Assembly (NCBI GenBank): GCA_947561395.2
Contig: OX387183.1
Coordinates: 41,584,901 to 41,648,900, forward strand
Reading direction: 5' to 3'
DNA from: Buxus sempervirens
Lineage: Eukaryota; Streptophyta; Magnoliopsida; Buxales; Buxaceae
Length of the DNA stretch: 64,000 nucleotides
The position numbers and the translations under genes are program-made. Under the pieces are notes generated by a model. The model had not been told where the DNA came from, did not search any database, and saw nothing but the letters and a program-made list of their open reading frames with translations. Position 1 is the first letter of the stretch. Each line of letters opens with the position of its first letter. Shown here piece after piece: positions 1 through 11,977 of this stretch.

Positions 1-39
1 GGAGTATCACATAGCCACATTTCCCAGTAGACACGAAGT

Positions 40-545
40 CACACCGGGTACTCATACCAGCACTATAAGCCAGGAGTACTCATCAATATTTATATCCCAG
101 TAGGCGTCCCTCACTGGGTACTCAACTAGGTAATGCACTAGGAGTACGATCCTCCCATCGGTAATCCTTGTGGGTACTTAACTAGTATGTGGCAAATACT
201 AGAAGTACATCAAATACCATCCCACAAGTGTTCCCAATTGGGTACTAAACTAGTATCTCAACTAGCTGTACAATCATCATAAATCCCCCAACGTTTATTC
301 ACGGTGGGTACTGTACTAGTGTTTTAACTAGCAGTACAAATTCATAAATCTCCCAACGTTTATTCACGGTGGGTACTATACTAGTGTTTTAACTAGCAGT
401 ACAAATTCATAAATCTCCCAACGTTTATTCACGGTGGGTACTGTACTAGTGTTTTAACTAGCAGTACAAATTCATAAATATCCCAACGTTTATTCACGGT
501 GGGTATTGAACTAGCAGTTTTATCACTAGCAGTACACTCATCTCA
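40..545. repeat. Tandem hairpin array with a 65-bp core period
   Basis: The block beginning CCCAACGTTTATTCACGG recurs at 287, 352, 417 and 482, an exact 65-bp period. Each unit holds two inverted repeats: CCCAACG with CGGTGGG, and GTACTgtACTAGT with ACTAGcAGTAC. Older, more diverged units from about 40 to 286 keep the GTACT...AGTAC pairing but change loop length, and one (96-118) has a perfect CCCAGT/ACTGGG stem. The array lies in LTR-like sequence. Confidence 0.85.
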
Positions 546-1171
546 TCTTATGAATTCAGAAATAATATTCACTTAAATACGTAACCAATATATATAACAG
601 AACATTTCCTCAATCCAACACATCATTTATCTCATGGATAATGCATAGAACCAAACATCCAACGCCCAACACAAATGTGAACACGTTTAAATTTACAAAT
701 AATAACTCTAACTTACATATGCATAAAGTATAAAATTATAAAATAACATGAAAATAATTCTCATGTGATCTCTTACTGCGATCATGATCTAAAGCAATAT
801 CCCACCTCGAGAAACATATTACAAAAATAAAAATATCATAAAGTTCACAACACTGTAAATACATGTCATTCCGTAATCTCACCAAAACTCAGAACATGAA
901 TGAAAAGTAAGATAATTAAAAATTAAGTTCAACCAAAAAGTTGCAGAGTAAAGTAATTAAAATAAAGTTAAACTTCACAAGCAAAATTTTTGCTTTACCA
1001 GAATATTTACCAATGAGTTCACTCCAAAAAGGAACACCCTCTGCAACCACTAATTGAATAATTGAAATTGAGTTTGTACAACCAAAGAATTGAAATTTAG
1101 TTCATTTCAAAAGCAACCTCGTCAGGAATCAAATAATTAAAAATAGGTTTACTCAAACCAACTAAATCAAA

Positions 1172-1310
1172 ATGAGTTCAACCCCAATATTCACGTAAAT
1201 GAGTTCAACCCCAACATTCACGTTGTCACGGTGGACTAAAATATTTATCGTTGAGTTCAACCCCAATATTCCCACTAAAGTATTTACAATTGAGTTCAAC
1301 CCCAATAGAA
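1172..1310. repeat. Short direct repeats, GAGTTCAACCCCAA core
   Basis: Four copies of GAGTTCAACCCCAA occur near 1173, 1201, 1253 and 1286 with unequal spacers. They lie in the same LTR-like segment as the hairpin array. No coding or regulatory role can be read from them. Confidence 0.7.
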
Positions 1311-3364
1311 CACGTTACCATCAAACCAATCTTTTTTTAATTGCACGATTATTCATATGAAAAACCACATATCCAATAACACCCATCATACCAAAATCAT
1401 AAAAATATCATAGTCTTTCCTCAGATTTATGCTAACACATTCAAGAGCATTCCATAAACTCTAGATTCATACAACATAAAAATCAAATGATGATAATAAG
1501 AGAAATAAAGCATTTTAAGCATAGAGAATGGATTAAAACCACTTACTTTCATAGGTTTAGGGTTGGGTAGCTCCAAAATCACTATTTCTTCACCAAAATC
1601 CTCTTCTCCGTCCTCCAAAACTCACCTCCAATATCAAAAACGGGATTAGGGTTTTAAACTCTTGATTAATATATATTAAAGTCTAATGACCTTTATGCCC
1701 TTCATTAGAAAGATTTAATCTCAGCCGTTGTTTTAAGTTTGATATTAACACTTAAAAAGATTGATCTGGTGGGTGTGCAGACACCTATCTCTTGTACAAT
1801 AACCTATAGCACTTATGCAAAACAAGGACTCTTGACTTGATCAGAGTTGAACCCCATTTATTATTTGAAATTTTGACCAGGTCCTTACAACTGGTTAGTA
1901 TCATTTCATTTGGCATATTTCCACACGTGATTTGTGTATATGATCACCATCACCCACTATTTTATGCATTTCATTTAAAAAAAAAAAGGAACATCACACT
2001 CATATGCTTATATGCATACATACACCAGCACTTTTTCTCTTCGCATATCTAAGACATGCTATGTATTTTTAGCTTTTCTTGTTAGCATGATTGCTTCTTT
2101 TTCTCATCATTATGATTTTTACACACACTTACACTTCCCACCACCAGCATGCATATCATTCATTTGTCTTGTTAATCTCAAAAGCTCAGCACATGGATGC
2201 ATTGAGTTACTAAGATCATTTGAATGGGTTAATCGATTGAGGTAAGGCCTTGCGGGCTTCATCTTCTTCCTCCGTGGGATAGAGGGTGGAATCATTTCCA
2301 CCATTAGGCAGGGACTCCTAAAGTCCCTATTCTTTGGCAATCAAAGGATGTAACGCCCCGAACCCGGGTCAGTGCAAACCGGCACCCAACCCGAACCCGG
2401 TTCGCTACTGTAACAACCCAAGTCCGGTTCAACAACCAAACCCGAGGTGTTACCACGAAGCTGGGGTCAGATACAAACCAAGATTCACAATAATTTTAAA
2501 ATTTACAATTTAATTACATCAGAGTTATGGTGGCCAGTAAAAACAATTCTTTATTTAATAATATCAATTCTGTTTACAGTAAAGTTTATCTAATCAACAT
2601 GTGGCATTAATACTACCCATCAAATTAAAACCCTATCTTCGCGATCTATCCAAGCAACCTGAAAAATAGGGGAAAACGGAGTGAGATTTACATCTCAGCA
2701 AGTAGCAGGTGCATGCAATTTGAAACAGTCCAATGTAAGCAATATTCATGAGGTATTCGATTAATCAACGATAAGACGAGGAATCCAAGTTATCCATGGC
2801 AATTACAAATAAGGCGAAGAAACATATGATCATGTATAAATACCAGTAACTTGATGTTGATGAGGTAAAACCGACAAAAGCGACAAAACACGTGCCATTG
2901 CAGGACTCACAAAGATGATAAGTATTTGAGATGACACTCGACTAAATGCTGTTCCACCGTGCGGCTTAGGGGCAGTGCTACTTAATGATACTCAAGCCCC
3001 ATGCAGTGCAGCTTAGGCAAGAGCCGTAGTCACCGACTTATTGCGCACGAACCCCGCAGAGTTGGACGTACCACCAGCATGCAGCACCAGAATCAATACA
3101 TAGAGTGTGGTCGCTTATCCACATGTACAGGGAATCACCAGCGGCTCACCGGGGTGTCCCTCCAGACATAGGACCCTCCCAGAGCAAACTAACTTGCAAA
3201 GGGAAGTGCACTCGCATATAGGAGTAACTCAACCCAAACTAAATACCACTTAGCTAACCAGCCAAAACTATGGATCCATATACAGCTAAGCCCACTGACA
3301 CAAACCACGATAAAACCACATACGTGAGGACACGCTAATGTAGGAGGCATACACACTTTTACCC

Positions 3365-3407
3365 GTAAAGGATTACACATCTCTACACAGAGGATTACCC
3401 ATCTCTG
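3365..3407. repeat. Two hairpins with near-identical loops in LTR C1
   Basis: Loop GATTACACAT (3371-3380) is flanked by GTAAAG and CTCTAC. Loop GATTACCCAT (3393-3402) is flanked by CAGAG and CTCTG. The loops are nearly the same; the left arms differ between units. Confidence 0.6.
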
Positions 3408-6179
3408 CCGTAAAAGATAGTATCAAACTCCACCACAGAAGCCGTATCACCGAACCGTAAAATTAAAGAGAACAACATCATACCACATACCAATCCATAC
3501 CAAAGTATTCCATTCCATGTGAAATCCATGATTCAATCATAACGAATCCAATTATAGGCATTTTCAGAATAACATATGCAATTCTTCCAATTATATTCAA
3601 AATAAAACTCAAGTATCATAAATCCGATAAATCTGAGTTTATGAAATTCCAGTAGCTAATATTCCTATTTAAAGCTCAAAATAAAGTAAATACAATCTTA
3701 CTTAGAGTTTTCTTTGTTAATCCCTTTTATTAGAATCAAATTTCCTACCTTAGCACCTAAGCTAGTTTCTATTTGAATTTTCTGTATTTTATTTTTCTAG
3801 CACGTTCTACAGACCTAGAATGAAGTTTAAAAGATGTTTGTAAGCTATAAATTTCAGTAGTATTATTTCTAGCAATATCCATACCCTTTGACTCTTTTAT
3901 AAACAATCCTTTCATTATAACCTTTTATTTATTGCTTAATCTTTCCCAATTAATTTTATAATTTTTATAGCTTAATTAGGTCCTTATAAAGATGCTAACA
4001 TGCTTAACTAATCATAAGAATTATTGGGTATTTATTCGAATTACAAAATCCCCAAAATCTACAAATTTTACTTAGAGCGCCTACCTCTACAGGACTGGGC
4101 GATCCTAGGCGCTCGTGCAAAATAAAACAGAATTTTCCAGATTTTTAATGTTCGAATTTTTAGGCCTTTGCTATATGTTTTCTTGGTCTAAATTAATCTA
4201 CAAACCTTCTAAAACATACCTATAGCCTTCTAGAGTAATTTTTATAAATTAAATACCCTCCTACCTTTATTTACATAATCCAACTAAACTTTCTTCATTA
4301 ATTTGATAAATCCACCAAGAATACAAATCATGAAAATATAAGCAACTTGATTCCATGTAAATACAGTTCCGTCTAATCCATTCTAACCATATGAAATCAC
4401 AGAAATCAAAATCATGCAGTTCCTCACGTTTTCCAAGGGTTACTACTTGCCTTATACGCTAAATCCTTCTTCCATTGCACCTTCTAATTCTGGACCAGAA
4501 TTTTGCTCCCAACCGCACCAAGCTAGACTCTTCCACTTCAAATCTCCACCGTACACAATGTAGTTCTATTAGTGAAAAACAAAACCTCCAAATTTGAAGG
4601 CGATCCACCGTACGGATTTTCCCCGATCGCGTTTTGATGGTGGCTGGTCAGACACCTCCATTAGAAACCTCCTTCCTTTCTCTCCCTCTTTTCTCTCCAT
4701 AAGAAACCCACGAAAATTCCCTCTTGTCTAACCTTAGTCTCCTATTTATACTAGGCTTTAGAAATCTTAAACCAACCCTAATTGGCTAATTTAATTTGGG
4801 CTAACCCAACCATGGTCTAGTTAATGTCTAATCCTTCTAATTTAATTCCTAATTTTTCTCCACCTTCTATTTTCCACTTAAACAATACTAATTAAGTTTC
4901 TTATTATCTAAACTCATGAAAATAACCTATTTTCGTGCAAAATTTTTAATTAAACATTTTTATCACTTAAAACCTTATTTTCTCCAAATTAAGACGTGAA
5001 ATCTCCTAATTACCCTTTTCCCTATTTTAGGCTTTTATTAATTTCTTTTAATTTCTAACTTGTCAAAATAATTTGTTTTCTTCTATTTTCTAATTCTAAT
5101 TATTATTTGATGATCTATTTACTAATTACCTTTTTTTGAAAATTACCAAAATACCCTTTTATTCTTTTAGGCTACTCTCATTAAAATTTTTTCTTTATTT
5201 TTGTAAGACCCTGATTTTTGGTAAGTTTTATTGTTTGTTTATTTATTTATTCTTATATATATACCTGTGTTTATCAGGTGATTTTGTGGTTTGAGGGCTT
5301 AGCCCATACTCGTATGTACAGGCGTTATATAGCCATTTTTCTGAAAAATAGTATTATTATCATTATTATTATTAAAGTATAGTTGTGTGCTTATTAACGT
5401 AAGTGGATGCGGAACATGTAGTGTTTCCGGTGGGCGAGCATGCATAGGATCAAGGGGTTAAAAGGGTTGATCGAGCGGCGTATGTATCTCGCAAGGTAAA
5501 TGTACAAATAGGGAAAGTAGGGTTTTGGGTTTAAAGGAAATACGCGTATGTACTTACGGAAATATTGTTGTTAGTCTCATACTCAGGAGCTCAGGAGAAT
5601 CGGCTGGAGAGTGTGGCGACTAGGGTTCTGTGCTCGTGAAGAACAAGTATCGCAAGGGCTAAGAGGAGGGTTTCGGAGTTGGAGTTGAGTGGGTTCTTTC
5701 TCTCTGCTCGAGACGAATTGTTGGGTAGGTTCTGTATTCGCGTGCGTGGCCGGAGTGGTGATCGGCCGAGGTTTTGATATATTCGGGAATAAGCGCATTC
5801 AGCATTCAGGTGAGTAGCACTGATTTACAACTGGGTTTTGTGTTTGATGTTTTCGTGGGCTTATTCTTATGCATGGTTTGTATTTTAAGTGATGTATGAG
5901 TTTTCTGGTTTTCTTCTGGTTTTCTGGAATGACCTGAAACAGAGTCAGAGACCGAAATTTATCTTGAAATTAAATGTAGTTAGATTAAATCCAAATATGT
6001 TTGGGAAGTCTTCTGGGAGTACTAGGAGGGTATTGGAGTAATAACAGACCGAAACAAACCAGCCAGAGATATAGATCTCGAATTTACAGAGAACTGGAAA
6101 TCGCAGGGGGTATCCGCGAACCCGGCACCCATTGCCGCTCACCTCTTAGCTAGATGCCCGTTAAAATTCGACTTACCGT

Positions 6180-6290
6180 CGAGCTCGCGCGAACCTGGCG
6201 CTCAGCTCGCGTGCACCCGAAAACCGGCCGCTCGGCTCGCGCGAACCTGGCGCTCAGCTCGCGCCTATCTCGCGCTCACCTAGCATCGAG
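6180..6290. repeat. GC-rich 53-bp tandem repeat in LTR C2
   Basis: GCTCGCGCGAACCTGGCGCT recurs with a period of about 53 bp (near 6183 and 6236), followed by partial CTCGCGC units. It is a strong local GC peak in an AT-rich region. Confidence 0.7.
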
Positions 6291-6979
6291 TGAGCAGAAG
6301 CAACCTTTTACCCAAATTTTCTTACTGCCGACCGACGTCCACCTGGCGCCCACCTCAGGAAGTGAGCGCCTACCCTATTTTACTTACTGAAATGGAAATC
6401 TGAATTAGCCAAGAGTAATTGGGTGTCTTAGGGGTTAAACCACTTCACTATTCACTTGTTTGGGAACTTTGGGATCTACTTTGCCTATGAAATTATTAGA
6501 GGAAAATTTAGTTAACTTCTTAAAAGCTTCCAAGTTGAATTTAGGTTATCTATGAGTGTTGTGCCGGATGCCAAACCACTAAGAGTTACCAGTTACGTTC
6601 ACTCTGTTTTATACACTGTTTTGATTGAGGAGTTATTCTATTCTGGTTTCACGTGTTTGGAAACTGTAAATGTGTTGTGAGGATTTCCTTGGTATGAATG
6701 AATTGAGTTTTGTTTCCGAATGGCATGTGTTACGAAAATGAGAAAATGCTGAAAGTACTTGAGATACTGCTTGGTCCAGAGGGACAGGTGATGAACTGTG
6801 ATGGGTTTTACATGATGTGGAATGAATGCTTTTTCTTTGATATTGGTATTGAGATTATACGATGTTTTACTGTTTTGGTCTAGCTTGTCCTGGATCCAGA
6901 TGTTTAAGCTTAGTAATGTGATGTTATTGTTGGTTGTTGGAATTGCATGGCCTTGTGTGTTGCCACGACCGGTGTAGAG

Positions 6980-7102
6980 CAGCCAGAAACCCTGAGTAGG
7001 CCTGGTTGTCAATGCAAAAACCCGGGGAGTAGGCCTGCATTGGATGACGAAACCCTGAGTAGGCCGTCATTTCAGAGTATCCGAAACCCTGAGTAGGCCG
7101 GA
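6980..7102. repeat. Array of four hairpins with conserved loop and changing stems
   Basis: Four units of about 35 bp share the loop AAACCCTGAGTAGGCC (one variant has CCGGGGAG). Their flanking arms differ but pair within each unit: CAGCCAG/CTGGTTG (6980, 7002), CAATGCA/TGCATTG (7010, 7036), ATGAC/GTCAT (7044, 7066) and TCCG/CGGA (7080, 7099). The matching changes are visible directly. Function is unknown. Confidence 0.85.
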
Positions 7103-8847
7103 ACTGTGTACATGGAGGTGTGGAGTGTCTACTTGGCATGTTTAATTTATCAACTAAACGATAGTCATGACATTGACCAATCGATGTGTTGCCGTACTTA
7201 ACTGAGATGTGATTTGTTTGATCAGAACAAGTTTTGATTTGAACTTGGGAATTGATGTTGGTTGTTTAACCGTATTAAGTGTTTGTCGATGCATAGTTTT
7301 AAATTGTGGTCAACTATTTCTGCATGTATGTGCTACTCGCTGAGATATTCGTATCTCACTCCGTTGTTTGTTTTGTTTGTTTTTCAGATACTCGTGGTGA
7401 GGCGATTACTGGGGTAGATCCTGCTGAGGCTTATAGGGAGGAGGATTACTATTACCTTCCTTAGACTAGTAGGTTATCTGTTCTGAATTTGAGAACTTTG
7501 AATTAATTGAGATGTATTAAAGTTTAATTGGGGTTGAACCATACGATTCTAGTTCAGTTTAAATGTTACAATTTTGCATAAATGGAAATGTGCACTCTGT
7601 CAGGTTATAGCTATATGATTATCCAGCGATCATAAATTGATTAACGATCCTTGCCTAACCTTCGTGAGACGTGTTATATCTTTATTGAACAACACGGATC
7701 CGGGGCGTTACAATTTTCAACTTAGGACTTATTTGAATTAATTATCCTCTAAATCTTCACTTTTTATTTTAACTAGGACTTAACTCATATTTTCTTTTAT
7801 TTATTAGGTGAAAAATCGGGGTTTTACAAAGGAGGTTTGAGACCATCAAAGTTTCCTCTTTAAAAAGCACCATAGAAGAGGTCATTTGAGCCGAGATCAA
7901 GTCATCTGAACCACCGTGGTTACATTCAAAGATCTGTAACAGATCGTGCAGGTGTTTAAGAGAAGAGCAAGCTGAACCCATGGGCTTTTTTACCCTTTCT
8001 GGATGTTCGGGTCTGAACCGCACCGGAATTGCGGTCTAACCACGACCATAGGCCATCTACGGTCAAGATTGTTTTAATCATTAAAAAATCATTTTATGGA
8101 CCCAAATAGACCATTTGACCCGAATGGCTTTAAAATGAACCAGGTGGGCTTTTGGGCCAACCCGAGCCCAATTTTTTTTACCTGGGTCCACTTAGACTCA
8201 CCAAGGCATTTGTGGGCCCTCCAATGGGGCCCATATCCAGACTGACCCACACCAGGATTTGTTTCATAAATGGGTCTCGGGTCACTTGATTAAAAACCCA
8301 TGGGCCAAGTCCAAGCCCAATGGGCCTTAAAAACTTAAACCCACTCAATTAAATTTCATGTTTCATTAACTTCAAAATTAAATGACCAAATCCAATAAGG
8401 GTTTCCCAATAACCCTAATGGGCCATGGGCTTGACTTAAAGCCCAACTTAGCAACCAATGGGCCTTCCAACGGGGCCCATACCCGACCCACTTCCCATAA
8501 ATAACTAAAAAAGATATAAAAAAAAGTAAAAGGACTTACACCTGAAAAAAGTCCCAACAGACTTAATCTGATATATGCTAGAATAGGACAATGGTGAATA
8601 TAGTTGACTCAAAATTAGGATGACCCAAGGGACCCGTTGAATCGGCGGGGCGGACCGGGGTGTCTTCGGACTTACACGGACCGTAACCGAGCACTTAACC
8701 AGAATCTCAAGCTGCAGACCAAAATAGACCCAGTTAGGTTACCTTGTATTTGCCTGCACCTCTCAGGCAGTGGCGACTCCGGTATTCAATCTTTTAGGAG
8801 GCACGCACACGACACGTGCGCCTCGCCGTGCGATTTCACCGCGCACA

Positions 8848-11631
8848 GTTATGATACATGGGATATCGTTCTTCCTTTAAAATAGGGTTTTAATTGAGGA
8901 TGAGCATGCGTTAGAGAGAGACTTTGTTTTGGAGTTTGTGTCTATTGTAGCTGGAGAAAACCAACGAAGGAGAGAGAACCACATTCAAAAGCTTTCAAAT
9001 CTGTGCAGTTTGCTTTGATCTTCTTGAGTTGCTGAAAGGATCAAAACAAGAAAGATTTGTAAGGTAAGTAGTAACTGTTGGAAACAGTGATTCATATTCT
9101 GGGTCCAAGGGGGGAGGGGCCCTGTGGGCAAAGCATATATAGGGCACATTGCCGAACCGCTTAAATTTGCGTGTTCTTCTTCTTCTCTTTTTTTTCCTTA
9201 CTATTCACGTTGCGTGATTCACAACAGTAATGCTTCTCGATCTTTAAAATGTGCATGGTTTCAGGTTTGTCATTAAATAGCAATGTTATTGGACGATTCT
9301 ATTTGGTCTATGATGTTATTGATTTGGTTTGTGATTTTGTATTATCTTTTGAAGAATCTGAGATCAATTTTATACATCTGGGGTATTGCACAAAATCAAT
9401 GTAAGTTAAGCCCAACCAACAACAACACATTAATTTATATTTATACATATGAAAAACCATTAGAATCAATCAAAAGTTCTTGGGAAAAATAGTTTATATG
9501 CTAGATTTCAAGACTTATATTTGTGTTGCATATGATCAGAGATGATAAGGTTTAGTTTCATGTGATTAGAGAGGACCAGTAGAGAGAGAGTTTTGCTGTA
9601 AATTTTGGAAATGAGAGAATCAAACAAGAGAGATGGGATTTCAGGTTAAGGAAATTTATAGAAGAAGAGAGAGATGGGTTTGTTCGAATGAATGAGAATA
9701 TATTAATGAGCATATTACAGATGAAAGGGGGCTGATGATTGTGTGACATAGTAAAAAAAGTTGCAGAAAATGTGAGAACGAAAGAGAGAAAAGAGAGAGA
9801 AAGAATAGGAGAGAGAATAAAATAAAGAGGAGTGCATGAGGGAGACTAGGTTGGAAGATGGGTTTGGTTTGCTTTTTCACAGAAGAGAGAGAAAGAGAGG
9901 GCTCGTATGATGAGGGGTTCAAAATTGTAAATGTAAAAAACTTAATATGCTACTTTGTAATTTCAGGACTTAAGTAAATGATTGTTTTTAAAAAGTTTCA
10001 CTTAAACCCATATATTTAGTTTAATATCAAAATTCTCCTATTGACTACCTATTATTTAATTTAAAGGTATTAGTGACATTATTGGGATTATGGTCTTCAT
10101 CCTAATTAAAATAATTTGTATGATGATTACAAATTATATGTACATTAAATAATTCATGAGTTGTTATTATATTAATATGCATGTGTTTATACATATACTA
10201 AATGAGTAAATAAATGATAAATTATTATTAAGGGACGTAATAAAATAAATTGTTACCTTAACCAGGGAATTACATAAATAAAATTAATGGTAATAGAAAA
10301 ATAGATGATAATTTGGGATGGGTTCCTAATCACTCTTAATTTCTAAATAATTATTGTTAATTGATATTATAATGAAAAATCATTTTTTTAAAAGGCTTCC
10401 AATGTACTTCTAAAAATGTATAAGGGAATTTGAGATGATTTGGACTTATGGAATAATTCTCAAAGTTTTGCAAAAGTGTATGGACTTGGTTTTATTCAGC
10501 TTTATGGTGATCTTGCCACCTACATGTATCTTGTAGGTTATAATTTCTCTCCCATGTATCTTGAGATGAACTCTTGATTTCCTCCATGTATATTGGAGTG
10601 GTGTTTATACCATAGTTGGCAATATTGGAATGGAATGGGTATTTCTATTGTGGGTTTTAGATTAGTGTCTAGTGGGTATAGCTATGTATGGATTCATGCT
10701 TCAGCTAGGTAATGAAATGAGCCGGTCTTTGTTAGGTTAATCTCGTGGTCCATGTATGTGTACCACCATGTATCTTGGTGAGGCCTTCCTGTATCTAGTT
10801 AAGCTGGAGCAATCTGTACCACAATGTATCTCGGTAAGATCTTTCTTTGAGTTTATTGTTGCAGTTTGACTGGGTTGTACTTTCCAACCATTCTTGTATC
10901 TGGTTTGGGTGCTCCGCAATAAGACAATGTCCGAAACCCTGAGTAGGCCGGCTTCGCACATAAGTCATGAGGTGGCAAATTTGAACGGGTAGTTGGCCTC
11001 TCAAAGAAGTCTAATTTCATGAGTCATGTGATGTTACACCGTGATTTGTTTGACTATGATTAGTTGTATAAATGTTATTGGTTTTACATCGAAAAATTGT
11101 AGAGTTCTATTTCTTTATGATCATGAGATTATTGGAGAGTTATTTTTATCTGTGTAACCTCATGAAAGGTTTTTGATAAATTATTTGGACTGTGTTTTAT
11201 TACATGCATGTTACTACTTACTGCGATTTCGATCTCATAAAATGTTCCTGAAGGGGTAGAACATATTGGGGTAAAGGATTTTGTTGAAGACGACACAAAC
11301 GACCATTACTACTTAATGTAGGGTGTCTTTCATATTTAGAAGATGAATTATTTGATTGAATTATTGGATTATGGAGCTTTATTTCATTGGTAGTAGAATT
11401 TATAGATAGTCGACCTTGTTTCCAGACTTAATAATTATGGATTTGATTTAGTTATTGGATGTTTTAATTCTGCATTTTAATTGGGGTATCAATAAATAAT
11501 TTTAAATTTTGCGTACTCTGATGTTATTAAACTTTCAGTCTGGATTTAGTTGTTTGCTTGGGGTTCATAGGGTTCGCGTTTTGGGCTTGAATTTATTTTA
11601 TTAAGAATAAATTTGGGTCCAGGGCATGACA
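8848..11631 (+). mobile_element. 5' LTR portion of a Ty3/gypsy element
   Basis: The right end GGGCATGACA at 11631 is followed 8 bp later by a primer-binding site and then gag, so it is a 5' LTR. It contains the loop motif AAACCCTGAGTAGGCC seen in LTR C2 and a CTTACTGCGATTTCGATCTCA segment resembling the ATCTCACTCC region of the C family. The left end is not resolved; LTR A3 abuts or interrupts it at 8847. A GA-rich stretch at 9580-9910 and AT-rich sequence at 9950-10400 hold no gene. Confidence 0.6.
10518..10952. repeat. Array of hairpins with ATGTATCTT loops and changing stems
   Basis: The core ATGTATCTT or close variants recurs with different pairing arms: ACCTAC/GTAGGT (10518, 10533), TCTC/GAGA (10548, 10563), CTCC/GGAG (10582, 10595), CACC/GGTG (10764, 10777), TACC/GGTA near 10817-10834, and a CCAACCA/TGGTTTGG unit near 10887-10909. 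The last member, at about 10930-10952, carries the AAACCCTGAGTAGGC loop with TCCG on the left and CGG on the right. Confidence 0.8.
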
Positions 11632-11639
11632 CCTAAAAG

Positions 11640-11651
11640 TGGTATCAAAGC
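11640..11651 (+). other. Primer-binding site, initiator-Met tRNA type
   Basis: TGGTATCAAAGC lies just after the LTR end, the usual place and sequence for a plant gypsy or copia primer site complementary to the 3' end of initiator-Met tRNA. Confidence 0.8.
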
Positions 11652-11977
11652 ATAATTAGGATCCCCAACCCTAGGTAGTTGAAAACCTTAGGTTGGTTAT
11701 AGGATATGTGTTTCATTAGATAGAACCTTTAATTTTCATAGGTGAGTGATTCCTAACTTGGATTCATCTCTTGTTTTGCAGTTGAAATGGCTAGATGACG
11801 TAATTTGGAAGGTATCTATGCTGAGAGTCCAGCTACTGAGGCTCCGAATATGGAGGAACAGATGAGGCAAGTCTGGAGAGCCCTGGGATCAATGTCTACT
11901 CTTTTGAGCAGAGAGATTGAGGAGAGACAAAGGCAGAATTAGGATATTGGGCCACAAAAGAGATTCCACATGCAAGG

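Larger units (their letters stand above)
1..1773 (-). mobile_element. LTR-like sequence, probably gypsy, reverse orientation, cut by window edge
   Basis: No host gene is visible. Read on the minus strand, the right part looks like an LTR promoter and leader: an AT-rich TATA-like stretch near 1660-1675, then an AAACCCTAATCC-type block and a GTAAGT splice-donor-like site near 1550. The left part is an array of hairpins (separate entry). This layout resembles the other gypsy LTRs in the window. No terminal TG/CA pair or target duplication could be fixed because the element leaves the window on the left and is joined to other elements on the right. Confidence 0.4.
5202..7712 (+). mobile_element. 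Solo LTR C2 (Ty3/gypsy, Del/Tekay-like) inside C1
   Basis: Starts TGTAAGACCC at 5202 and ends GGGGCGTTACA at 7712 (2511 bp). The perfect 5-bp duplication ATTTT lies at 5197-5201 and 7713-7717. It inserted 116 bp inside the start of C1, in the opposite orientation. The segment near 7330-7365 (TGCTACTCGCTGAGAT ... ATCTCACTCCG) is a near match to the corresponding minus-strand part of C1, so the two are related copies. Internal repeats and a hairpin array are listed separately. Confidence 0.92.
2349..7828 (-). mobile_element. Solo LTR C1 (Ty3/gypsy, Del/Tekay-like), reverse orientation
   Basis: On the minus strand it begins TGTAAAACCCCG at 7828 and ends GGGGCGTTACA at 2349. A perfect 5-bp target duplication, AAGGA, flanks it at 2344-2348 and 7829-7833. 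No internal retroelement sequence is present, so this is a solo LTR left by recombination. Its own length is about 2.96 kb after removing nested LTR C2 and its duplication. It shares the CTGAGAT...ATCTCACTCCG segment with C2. Clade assignment from LTR style alone is tentative. Confidence 0.88.
1774..8847 (+). mobile_element. Solo LTR A3, Tat-like gypsy family, interrupted by LTR C1
   Basis: Positions 7829-8847 match the 3' halves of LTRs A1 (11978-14672) and A2 (17500-20114). They share runs rich in GGGCCC and GCCCA words, the CGGGGTGTCTTCGGAC block, a TGCCTG/CAGGCA stem-loop, TGGCGACTCC and the terminal GCGCACA. The right end at 8847 is well supported. The left end at 1774 (TGTGCAGACACC) is inferred from resemblance to the TGTAGACAC starts of its relatives, and no matching target duplication was found. 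Without the nested insertion the LTR would be about 1.6 kb. It is the oldest of the three nested LTRs here. Confidence 0.5.

Noticed and set aside
287-545. CRISPR-like look of regular 65-bp repeats
   Set aside because: The whole unit repeats with no unique spacers, and the setting is plant LTR sequence. It is a tandem repeat.
6638-7012. 124-codon minus-strand open frame
   Set aside because: It lies inside solo LTR C2 and overlaps the hairpin array; no domain.
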